Source: Candidatus Zixiibacteriota bacterium
GTDB lineage: Bacteria; Zixibacteria; MSB-5A5; GN15; FEB-12
Reading direction: 5' to 3'
DNA length: 6,096 bases
Assembly (NCBI GenBank): GCA_016213305.1
Contig: JACRAV010000260.1
Location: forward strand, 1 to 6,096
Part shown: in pieces, positions 1 through 5,874 of the stretch
Layout of the letters: each line of letters starts with the position of its first letter
Position numbering within the stretch: the first letter of the stretch is position 1
The notes under the pieces: model-generated
Seen by the model: only the letters and a program-made list of their open reading frames with translations
Told to the model about the DNA's origin: nothing
The model's database searches: none
Program-made: the position numbers and the translations under genes

Positions 1-517
1 CCTTCATGTACTTGTCCGAATAGAGTACGTGAAGGGCGTAAGTGACGGCGGCCACAAGGGTCAACGAGTCGCCGACATTTATCCGCTTGAGGCCGCCGGT
101 CAGGATCCAGAGGCCGGCCAGCGACACGAATGAGGCGATAATCTCCCACCGGGTCGGTTTGCGCTTGAAAAGGGTGATCAGAAACAGCGGAATAAATACG
201 ACAAAGAGTCCGGTGATAAATCCGGAATTGGAGGCGGTGGTGTACTTCAGCCCCACCGTTTGAGGCACATACAAGAACCAGAGAATCACCGACACGAACA
301 GCGCCTTCTTCCAGTCGGTGAAGAGCGGCCGCCGCTTGATTATCAGATAGGCCAGCAGAAGGAAACCGGCGATAAGAAACCGGTATCCCACCATGGTCAG
401 GGGGTCGATGCCGTTGAGGGCGTCCTTGACGATGATAAAGGTCGAGCCCCAGATGGCGGCGGCGTAGAACAGCCCCAGATCGGCGATCAGTTCGGTGCGG
501 CGGGTGGTGGTGGTCAT
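1..517 (-). CDS. EamA/DMT-family membrane transporter, N-terminal part (partial)
   Basis: The first 172 codons of a gene that runs off the left edge; the N-terminus is complete. The translation is strongly hydrophobic, with about five helices visible (roughly residues 13-30, 42-60, 71-90, 97-117, 124-141) and the start of another near 150. Typical drug/metabolite transporter features are present: WGSTFIIVKDAL in helix 1 (23-34), YRFLIAG in helix 2 (45-51), the segment GLKYTTASNSGFITG (89-103), and GDSLTLVAA (149-157), which opens the second half of the fold. Family members are inner-membrane exporters or permeases of about 300 residues with two EamA repeats, so just over half is here. The substrate cannot be read from sequence. 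ATG at 517 is the first possible start because an in-frame TGA lies three codons upstream. No Shine-Dalgarno is evident. It lies 94 bases downstream of the cytochrome operon on the same strand and may be read through from it, but no functional link is apparent. Confidence 0.88.
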   Translation of the reverse strand, partial: MTTTTRRTELIADLGLFYAAAIWGSTFIIVKDALNGIDPLTMVGYRFLIAGFLLLAYLIIKRRPLFTDWKKALFVSVILWFLYVPQTVGLKYTTASNSGFITGLFVVFIPLFLITLFKRKPTRWEIIASFVSLAGLWILTGGLKRINVGDSLTLVAAVTYALHVLYSDKYMK

Positions 518-552
518 GGCGTGTCAAAATCCATGGGGAGAATGAATATGGC

Positions 553-587
553 CGCCCCGGGTCGGTCAAGCGGATAGTTGCGGGGCG
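553..587 (-). terminator. weak GC hairpin after the cytochrome operon
   Basis: CGCCCCG (553-559) pairs perfectly with CGGGGCG (581-587), giving a 7-bp GC stem around a 21-nt loop in the 94-base gap between the 15-haem gene and the transporter gene. In minus-strand RNA the stem is followed by GCCATATTC rather than a U-tract, and the loop is long, so intrinsic termination would be inefficient. It could equally be an mRNA-stabilising structure or chance pairing in GC-rich DNA. Confidence 0.2.
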
Positions 588-611
588 AGAGTCAAGCCGA
601 GGGGGCGCACA

Positions 612-2186
612 TCACCAGTCGTGACAGCCGGAGCAGACGGTTCGGTCGATCTGAAGTTTGCCGTGTTCCTTGACCGAGTGGCATGAGGAGCAGGCCACCT
701 CGGCGTCTTTGATGTGCGTGGTATGGGGGAGTTGTTTGCCGTTCCAGGTCACCGTCTCTTTGGGCGGCTTCGAGGCGTGGCAGAACACCAGACAGGAGTT
801 TTCCGGTTTGAGCGCTTTGCCCCGGTCGGGGGGCTGGTAAGCTTTATTCACTTCCTTGAGGCGCGCTTCCACTCGGTCACCGCCGGCGTTGAGCAGGTAG
901 AGCGCGTAGGGGATATTGTGCGGGATGTGGGCGTCGCGCACGAACTCGAAATTGTATTCGGCGGTATCGAGGGCGGTCTTGGCGCGGCGAGCGGCTGTCG
1001 AATTTCCCATCGCTCCAACCTGCGCCGTCAGCGCTTTCATATACGCGCCATACTCGGTGAGGACCGTCTGGGCGCCGGCTCGCCAGTTGTCGAACATCAG
1101 ATCAAACCCTTTGCCGTGGCAGGTGACGCATGATGCTCTCTGGGCCTCTTTGCGTTCCTGCAAAGCCATCGGTTCCCCTTGCGGCGTGATGTGAGTGTGA
1201 CATCCGGTGCAACTGACCTGCGTCATGAACATTGTGCTCGGCATGTCGAGCGAGTCGTGTCCGCCGATGCCCATATATAATTGCTTCGGACGATTGTGCT
1301 GGCGGATGTGGCAGTTCTCGCACTGGATGTCGAGCGCGCTGACCATCTCGAAATTCCCATGCTCGATATCCGAATGACACCGGAAACAGTCGATGCCGTT
1401 GGTGGTGACGTGAATGGCGTGGAGTTCCTCGCGGGAATGTTCCTGGCGGGAACGCTCAACGTGGCAGGAATAGCACCGGGTTTCAGGCACGGCGCCGTCC
1501 CCCTTGACAATTTTGGTGTGACACTGCTTGCACTCGACCTTCAGCTCGAGATACGGTCCGTGATCGAAGGCGAACCCGGCGTGCTGGACGGTGTCTTCCG
1601 GCATGCCGTGACAGGCATCGCATCCGGTGATCGCCTCCCCCTGGCCGGCGTCCTTGAAATGGCAGACGAAGCAACTCTTGTCGTTGACCGCCATGTGTTC
1701 CGCCGAAACTTCCTGATCGTACTGCACGATCTGATTGTGACACGACGTACAGCGCAGTCGCTCGCCACGGAGGACTTTCTCCAGATGAACCTTGTGGTCG
1801 AACACGATCCCCTTGCGGAATTTGCTTTTTCCCTCAAGAAGCCGGACCTCGTGACACCCGGACGAGAGACAGCTTTCGTCGTGCACGTTGGATTTCGGCC
1901 GGGGGGCGTAGGTGTTGGTCACGTATTTCAATGCCGACAGGGTCAGTTTGGTCACGCCGTAATCGTGGCATTTGATGCAGGTGATGTCGCTGTGACTCGA
2001 CGTTTTCCAGTGGCGGACGTACGGTTCCATATAGTGGCACGAGGTACAAAAGCCGGCCTGGTGGGTTTCGTACTTGAGCACCAGGCCAACCAACAGCATG
2101 ACCGCCAGCACCGAACCGAAGGTGATCAGCAGTACCCGCGTGTGGCGGAGGAAAGTCCGGCCGAGGTCTTTGGCAAAATGAATCAC
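612..2186 (-). CDS. 15-haem membrane-anchored cytochrome c with NapC/NirT/NrfH-like N-terminus
   Basis: A 524-residue protein with one uncleaved N-terminal helix (about 17-37) and a periplasmic chain of 15 haem-binding motifs. Thirteen are CXXCH, starting at residues 47, 70, 146, 172, 189, 219, 238, 267, 289, 326, 353, 499 and 518. One is CX4CH (106-112, CLSSGCH) and one CX3CH (465-470, CLVFCH). The first motif reads CTSCHYM; a CXXCHXM haem 1 just after the anchor is characteristic of NrfH and relatives, where the Met binds haem iron at the quinol site. A haem-free helical stretch (358-464) contains FEFVRDAHIPHNIPYA, resembling the helical region with a conserved HN in NrfA-like and octahaem cytochromes. 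No CXXCK is present, so nitrite-reductase activity is not indicated. The start is GTG at 2186, overlapping the cytochrome b stop by 4 bp with GGAG eight bases upstream. Likely role: moving electrons between quinol or cytochrome b and periplasmic carriers. Confidence 0.93.
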   Translation of the reverse strand: MIHFAKDLGRTFLRHTRVLLITFGSVLAVMLLVGLVLKYETHQAGFCTSCHYMEPYVRHWKTSSHSDITCIKCHDYGVTKLTLSALKYVTNTYAPRPKSNVHDESCLSSGCHEVRLLEGKSKFRKGIVFDHKVHLEKVLRGERLRCTSCHNQIVQYDQEVSAEHMAVNDKSCFVCHFKDAGQGEAITGCDACHGMPEDTVQHAGFAFDHGPYLELKVECKQCHTKIVKGDGAVPETRCYSCHVERSRQEHSREELHAIHVTTNGIDCFRCHSDIEHGNFEMVSALDIQCENCHIRQHNRPKQLYMGIGGHDSLDMPSTMFMTQVSCTGCHTHITPQGEPMALQERKEAQRASCVTCHGKGFDLMFDNWRAGAQTVLTEYGAYMKALTAQVGAMGNSTAARRAKTALDTAEYNFEFVRDAHIPHNIPYALYLLNAGGDRVEARLKEVNKAYQPPDRGKALKPENSCLVFCHASKPPKETVTWNGKQLPHTTHIKDAEVACSSCHSVKEHGKLQIDRTVCSGCHDW

Positions 2187-3136
2187 GGTTGTTTCTCCGC
2201 CGACTCGGTCCGGGGTTCGTTTTCGGCCAGCACCTTCTGCTTTTCGGCCTCGATGATCTCGGCGTACTCAAGCGGGTGATGGTGCTTCATATCGCTTTCG
2301 CTCAGTTTCCCATGCCACCAGACATAGCTCATCGGGAAGACGTCGGGATTCAAGTGGACGTTGTAGAAGTGCCAGACGATAATCGCCAGGGTCGCCAACA
2401 GTCCTTCATCGGAATGAGCTTCGCGAGCGATGTCGAAAATGCCCTTGGCGAACTGCTCCTTGAACCAGAGGACCAGCCCGGAGCCGATCATGATCACCAT
2501 GCCCCAATAGACCGCCCAGTAGTCGAACTTCTCGATGAATGAGAAGCGGTGAAACTTCGGGCCGCTTTTTCGTTTCCCGAGGAAGAACAGGATGGTCTGG
2601 AGGGCGTCTTTGATATCCTGCGGGCGGGGGATCATGAGCCAGAAGTCGCGCCGGCCGATGCGGGAAAAGATGATGAATCCCAGATGCCAGACGCCCACTA
2701 TGATCAACCCCACCGCGGCGACCCGATGGATGAGCGTCGAGTTCTGTATGCCGCCGAAGATATCCAGAATGATGAATCGCGAAATTCCCACCGAGGGGAA
2801 TTTGAGCGGGATGCCGGTGATGATCAAAAAGATGACGCTCAAGAACATGAGCATGTGCTGAAAGCGGAAGTTCCGCCCGAACCGCTCGAACATCCGCTCC
2901 CCGGCCTCGGACACCTGCTTTTCCAGTTTGCGGACGGCGAAGCGGGTCACGGCCTCGGAGAAGGCCACGTTGGCCTCGAACTGAATGCGGTCGGTTACCT
3001 CCCGGGAGAACTTCTGCAACTCCTCCGGTTTGGTATCGGGATCGATCAACGGGCGGGCACTCTCGACGACATTGTCGCTGACCTTTTCGATCAGCTCGCG
3101 GCGTTGGGTCTGCAGGTTGCGGGTGCGTTCGTCCAT
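2183..3136 (-). CDS. dihaem-type membrane cytochrome b subunit
   Basis: A 317-residue protein with a hydrophilic helical N-terminal domain (1-88) and four membrane helices at about 93-113, 137-157, 204-225 and 243-262. Histidines suited to b-haem ligation are H94 (helix 1), H137 and H151 (helix 2), and H241, H256 and H261 (helix 4). Helix 3 has none. This spacing matches the FdnI / Ni-Fe-hydrogenase cytochrome b architecture, where helices 1, 2 and 4 hold two haems and the protein exchanges electrons with the quinone pool. The tail is charged, with HHHPLEYAEI at 285-294. The reading frame stays open upstream to 3334, but that extension overlaps the end of the 9-haem gene and looks non-coding; ATG at 3136, 5 bp after that gene's stop, is preferred. 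No clear Shine-Dalgarno is visible, so translational coupling is likely. It probably anchors the complex and passes electrons between menaquinol and the c haems; direction is not determined by sequence. Confidence 0.9.
   Translation of the reverse strand: MDERTRNLQTQRRELIEKVSDNVVESARPLIDPDTKPEELQKFSREVTDRIQFEANVAFSEAVTRFAVRKLEKQVSEAGERMFERFGRNFRFQHMLMFLSVIFLIITGIPLKFPSVGISRFIILDIFGGIQNSTLIHRVAAVGLIIVGVWHLGFIIFSRIGRRDFWLMIPRPQDIKDALQTILFFLGKRKSGPKFHRFSFIEKFDYWAVYWGMVIMIGSGLVLWFKEQFAKGIFDIAREAHSDEGLLATLAIIVWHFYNVHLNPDVFPMSYVWWHGKLSESDMKHHHPLEYAEIIEAEKQKVLAENEPRTESAEKQP
2195..2198 (-). promoter_or_regulatory. ribosome binding site for the 15-haem cytochrome
   Basis: GGAG on the minus strand lies 8 bases before the GTG at 2186 and inside the last codons of cytochrome b. 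With the 4-bp GTGA overlap, it supports the GTG start and translational coupling of the two genes. Confidence 0.6.
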
Positions 3137-3141
3137 AGTGG

Positions 3142-4185
3142 TCAGTGCGGGGTTCGGGCCTGTTTGGCGCGGCGGAAGAGGTCCATCAGGATGAAGACAA
3201 ACAGTCCGGCCAGCGTTGACAGGGTCAAAATCGTGAAGAATTTCGTTATGTAATAGACCAGCCCGGATTCTTTCTTGGTCGGATCGACATGTATTTTCCC
3301 GCCGGCGAACTGGGGGGTCGCCTCGGGATGGCATCCCTCCCGGCCGCAGGTCTTGACGATATTCGCCGGGTTAATCGATGACTTGGGGTCGCCGGCGGGC
3401 CGGATATCGTGATTGCCGTGACACGACGCACAGTTGGCGGCGGTCATATTCTGCATGATCTGCGAAATGCCGTGGAACGAGTGCTCGAAGGTGGCGGTGC
3501 GGTCGGTCTTGATGCCGTATTTGGCCACCACGCCCACCGGACCGTGACACTTGCCGCAGGTGTTGGACACATGTCCCGCCGACACCGACGAAGTTGTGTC
3601 GGTTGGCCGCTGGATATTGTGTTCGCCGTGGCAGGCCGAGCAGTCGGGGGCATCGAGTTTCCCGTCGGCGAGCGAACGGCCGTGAATGGATTCACGGTAC
3701 GTCGCATAGATATCGATATGACACCGGCCGCAAGTTTTGGGGAGATTCTGTTTGTACACCGATGAGGCGACGGAGTCCGGCGGAAGAATATCGTGCGCGC
3801 CGTGGCAGTCCTGGCAGACCGGGGCCTTGGCATTGCCCTTGATCACTTCCATTCCGTGGACGGAGTGTTCGTACTGGTCGTACATCTGCCCCTGCGGCGC
3901 GCCGGCCCGATTACCCGAATAATGGCACCGCTTGCAGTTGACGTCTTTGGCTTGCTTGTGCGGAATGGCCACCACATCGACGTGGCAATCCACACATTGG
4001 CGCGAGGCATGGATGGAATGGTGAAGTATCGTGGTGTCAATAAAGAGACTGAGTTTCCGCCCGGCTTCGGTTTTTCGGAACAGGTCCTGCCGGCCGTGAC
4101 AGACCATGCACTTTTCCTGCGCTGACGCCGTGCCGGCAATAATGAGCGCCCCGGCCAGGGCGGCTATGAATCGTCCCCATCTCAT
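3142..4185 (-). CDS. 9-haem cytochrome c, exported, with C-terminal membrane anchor
   Basis: A 347-residue protein. Residues 1-22 form a Sec signal peptide with a likely cut after ASA (20-22); the first haem motif begins at residue 26. Eight CXXCH motifs start at 26, 64, 84, 124, 152, 182, 210 and 252, followed by one CX4CH (280-286, CGREGCH). Recurrent histidine signatures (HSVHG 107-111, ESIHG 165-169, HSFHG 235-239) and CHGxHD/CHGEH elements probably supply distal axial ligands for bis-His haems. A single helix at about 310-334, followed by RRAK, anchors the C-terminus with the haems on the periplasmic side. It is a tandem paralogue of the upstream 11-haem protein: the region around haems 6-8 (about 182-256) is near-identical in pattern. 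The start at ATG 4185 lies 1 bp after that gene's stop; the Shine-Dalgarno is weak. It resembles cytochrome c3/c554-type multihaem electron carriers; no catalytic motif is seen. Likely role: periplasmic electron relay for the adjacent cytochrome b. Confidence 0.92.
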   Translation of the reverse strand: MRWGRFIAALAGALIIAGTASAQEKCMVCHGRQDLFRKTEAGRKLSLFIDTTILHHSIHASRQCVDCHVDVVAIPHKQAKDVNCKRCHYSGNRAGAPQGQMYDQYEHSVHGMEVIKGNAKAPVCQDCHGAHDILPPDSVASSVYKQNLPKTCGRCHIDIYATYRESIHGRSLADGKLDAPDCSACHGEHNIQRPTDTTSSVSAGHVSNTCGKCHGPVGVVAKYGIKTDRTATFEHSFHGISQIMQNMTAANCASCHGNHDIRPAGDPKSSINPANIVKTCGREGCHPEATPQFAGGKIHVDPTKKESGLVYYITKFFTILTLSTLAGLFVFILMDLFRRAKQARTPH

Positions 4186-4186
4186 A

Positions 4187-5395
4187 TCACTGACCGCTCA
4201 TCCCTACCCTTTTGACGCGGCGTTTGTATTCCAGAATCCGGTAGATTAAAAACAGCAGGATAAGCGCCGAAATAAACCAGATGTAAAACTTCCGGACAAA
4301 GAACTCGCCGCCCGAAGCCGGATCCGAGGCCGAGGTGTGCACCGACGCTTTCGCAAAGTCCGCGGGCAGATCCTTGTGACATTTTCCGCAGGTGACTTCG
4401 ATATTCGCCTTGTTAATCTTGGAGCGGGGATCGCTCTGCGCGAAGATATCATGCACACCGTGACAGGAGGCGCAATTGGCGACGCGAAGGTCGCCCAACT
4501 GACCGGCCGCGCCATGGAACGACTCCTGGAAGGTGGCAATACGGTCGGGTTTCAACCCGAACCGAGCCACGATTTTTTCCGAGGCGTGGCAGTCCGAGCA
4601 GGTTTTGGCGACATGTCCCTTGAACACGCGCGAAGTGCTGTCAGTTGGTGGTCGGATATCGTGTTCGCCGTGACACGACGTGCAGGTTGGTGATTCCAAT
4701 ACTCCTTCGGCCAGCGCTTTTCCATGAACCGATTCGTCATAGGTAGCGGCGATGGCTCGGTGACACTGCCCGCAGGTTTCGGCGATGTGTGTTTTGTACA
4801 CCGGGCTTTCCGGTTCGTCGGCCGGAAGAAACGAATGTGATCCGTGGCAATCGACACAGCCGGGGGCCTGCTCGTTCCCTCGGTCCATCAGTTCGCGGCC
4901 GTGAACAGACTTTTCGTATGCCTTAATGACCGCCGGTTTGGGTAATTTCTCCACCTGAGCGGTGACTTTGGCGTCTTCGTGGCACTTGATGCAAATTTTG
5001 ACCGAGTTGTCGTGGTGAGTCGGGGAGAGAGGATCGGCCACTTTTTTGACGTCGTGCCCCCCGTGGCAGGTGATGCAGGTGGGGAGCTTTTCGATATTCG
5101 CCTGCCGCCCTTTGACATGCGGCGACCGGTTGAATCCTTCGGCTTCCTTCTGATGACATCGGGCGCAGAACACCACCCGATTACCTTTATGGTTCGAGCC
5201 GGCGTTAATGGTATGGCAGTCGGTACACACCGCTTGGGCGTGCGCCGATCCTGATAGAATCGTGGTATCGACCACCTGGGCCGTGGGATGGGCCTTGTGC
5301 GCGGCCGCGCTGTGACAGACCAGACAGGCCGTATTCTGACTGTACGCCGTCGCCGAGAAGAGGGCGATGGCAACGATGATTGTCCCGATTTTCAT
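4187..5395 (-). CDS. 11-haem cytochrome c, exported, with C-terminal membrane anchor
   Basis: First gene of the operon, 402 residues. A short signal peptide (1 to about 19-20, ending AYSQ) precedes 11 CXXCH motifs starting at 24, 57, 77, 107, 135, 180, 208, 238, 266, 308 and 336. Extra histidine motifs KSVHG (162-166), ESVHG (221-225) and ESFHG (291-295) are candidate distal ligands. A C-terminal helix at about 367-386, followed by EYKRRVKR, holds the haem domain to the outer face of the inner membrane. Alignment by eye with the 9-haem neighbour pairs hemes 1-3 and 6-11 of this protein with hemes 1-9 of that one; roughly residues 88-150, carrying hemes 4 and 5, have no counterpart there. ATG at 5395 is supported by GGGAG nine bases upstream, and a sigma70-like promoter lies about 50 bases upstream. 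It probably conducts electrons and has no recognisable active-site motif. Confidence 0.93.
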   Translation of the reverse strand: MKIGTIIVAIALFSATAYSQNTACLVCHSAAAHKAHPTAQVVDTTILSGSAHAQAVCTDCHTINAGSNHKGNRVVFCARCHQKEAEGFNRSPHVKGRQANIEKLPTCITCHGGHDVKKVADPLSPTHHDNSVKICIKCHEDAKVTAQVEKLPKPAVIKAYEKSVHGRELMDRGNEQAPGCVDCHGSHSFLPADEPESPVYKTHIAETCGQCHRAIAATYDESVHGKALAEGVLESPTCTSCHGEHDIRPPTDSTSRVFKGHVAKTCSDCHASEKIVARFGLKPDRIATFQESFHGAAGQLGDLRVANCASCHGVHDIFAQSDPRSKINKANIEVTCGKCHKDLPADFAKASVHTSASDPASGGEFFVRKFYIWFISALILLFLIYRILEYKRRVKRVGMSGQ

Positions 5396-5404
5396 CCTTC
5401 ACCA

Positions 5405-5409
5405 CTCCC
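5405..5409 (-). promoter_or_regulatory. ribosome binding site for the 11-haem cytochrome
   Basis: GGGAG on the minus strand, with nine bases to the ATG at 5395. It supports that start as the beginning of the first operon gene. Confidence 0.65.
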
Positions 5410-5441
5410 GGACCAAGAGATTTTTTTCACAAACTCCCCTG

Positions 5442-5469
5442 AATATATCGGAATAATCGTCTCTGGCAA
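5442..5469 (-). promoter_or_regulatory. sigma70-type promoter of the cytochrome operon
   Basis: On the minus strand TTGCCA (5469-5464) and TATATT (5447-5442) each match the -35 and -10 consensus at five of six bases, with a 16-bp spacer. Transcription would start near 5435, giving a leader of about 40 bases that contains the GGGAG ribosome site. This is the best promoter match I found upstream of the operon; no sigma54-type GG/GC element was found nearby. Confidence 0.6.
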
Positions 5470-5500
5470 CAGAAATCAAAGAGGAAAGGGTAGATAATAC

Positions 5501-5528
5501 CGCACCGAAATGGTATAGATTTCGTGCG
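5501..5528. promoter_or_regulatory. imperfect inverted repeat, candidate operator
   Basis: CGCACCGAAAT (5501-5511) and ATTTCGTGCG (5519-5528) are reverse complements over 10 bp with a single extra C in the left arm, separated by GGTATAG. It lies about 30 bp upstream of the -35 element, so it is outside the predicted transcript and more likely a site for an activator or repressor than an RNA structure. Neither side has a T-run, which argues against a terminator. Confidence 0.45.
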
Positions 5529-5539
5529 ACTGTCAGGCA

Positions 5540-5552
5540 AGACGTGACGTCT
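5540..5552. promoter_or_regulatory. 13-bp palindrome AGACGTGACGTCT, possible operator
   Basis: Two perfect 6-bp half-sites, AGACGT and ACGTCT, flank one central G. It lies about 70 bp upstream of the operon -35 element. The symmetry suits a dimeric regulator, but I cannot name a family from the sequence and short palindromes arise by chance. Confidence 0.3.
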
Positions 5553-5863
5553 GGCGGTAATGAAATCCGTCGGCTCTCATCAACATGTGTTGGGAGGGAA
5601 GGGGTGAAACATTCGAGCGCATGTCTGTTCCCACCTCATCTCGAGTGGATGTGGCGTACGAGTCGCATCACATACAATGAATGGATCACACACAGCAAAA
5701 GTCATGTTTCGCAACAATACCGCACAAATTTGATCGAAGAATGAATGGTCAAAAGAAAATGTCTTTGTAGGCAGGGCGGTAGTAAACAGATATAAACAAC
5801 TCCAGTATTTTGCCGATACGAGAAGATGTAATGACGCAGGTCCGATAAGAAAGGCAACTGCGC

Positions 5864-5869
5864 GAGAGG
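5864..5869 (+). promoter_or_regulatory. ribosome binding site for the plus-strand gene
   Basis: GAGAGG ends five bases before ATG 5875. The frame is open upstream to a TGA at 5731-5733, yet has no ATG, GTG or TTG before 5875, so this site and start agree. No well-spaced promoter was found: TATAAA at 5791-5796 lacks a matching -35. Confidence 0.5.
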
Positions 5870-5874
5870 TTGGA

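Larger units (their letters stand above)
5496..5729. repeat. AATACCGCAC direct repeat (two copies)
   Basis: AATACCGCAC occurs at 5496-5505 and again at 5716-5725, each followed closely by AAAT (CGAAAT in the first, AAATT in the second). The first copy overlaps the left arm of the inverted repeat at 5501-5528. A 10-base match within about 480 bases is only mildly unlikely by chance, so this is a candidate binding word rather than a proven repeat. Confidence 0.35.
5396..5874. other. 479-base intergenic region between divergent genes
   Basis: This region is visibly more AT-rich than the genes on either side. Short open frames exist (for example 5580-5906 minus and 5544-5744 plus), but their translations show no domain, no repeat and unnatural composition, so I find no gene. 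It holds the operon promoter, an imperfect inverted repeat, a 13-bp palindrome and repeated CGCAC..AAAT words, consistent with a control region for the operon and possibly for the plus-strand gene. No tRNA or other structured RNA was recognised. Confidence 0.7.

Noticed and set aside
564..595. TTGACT and TTGACC boxes on the minus strand as -35 elements for the transporter
   Set aside because: No acceptable -10 sequence lies at 16-18 bp from either box, so a separate transporter promoter is not supported.
1281..2279. 332-codon plus-strand open frame opposite the 15-haem cytochrome gene
   Set aside because: It mirrors a strongly supported gene; its translation follows the complement of the CXXCH codons, shows no domain and has no credible ribosome site. 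Long antisense frames are expected in GC-rich coding DNA.
2549..3253. 234-codon plus-strand open frame opposite cytochrome b
   Set aside because: Antisense shadow of the membrane protein gene, rich in E, D, G and H with no recognisable fold.
3137..3334. 66-codon N-terminal extension of cytochrome b
   Set aside because: It overlaps the coding C-terminus of the 9-haem protein, its translation is proline- and arginine-rich with no conserved look, and the ATG at 3136 fits the tight operon spacing.
612..5395. Possible nitrite, hydroxylamine or tetrathionate reductase activity in the multihaem proteins
   Set aside because: No CXXCK active-site haem motif or other catalytic signature is found; all sites look like bis-His or His/Met electron-transfer haems.
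5544..5744. 66-codon plus-strand open frame in the intergenic region
   Set aside because: Composition looks random and no ribosome site or domain is visible.
5729..5753. TTTGATC/GGTCAAA inverted repeat with an 11-nt spacer
   Set aside because: Seven pairs with one G-T mismatch and AT-rich arms; not distinguishable from chance and not placed at a promoter I can support.
5791..5796. TATAAA as -10 of a promoter for the plus-strand gene
   Set aside because: The only -35-like sequence, TTGTAG at 5765-5770, is 20 bp away and a poor match.
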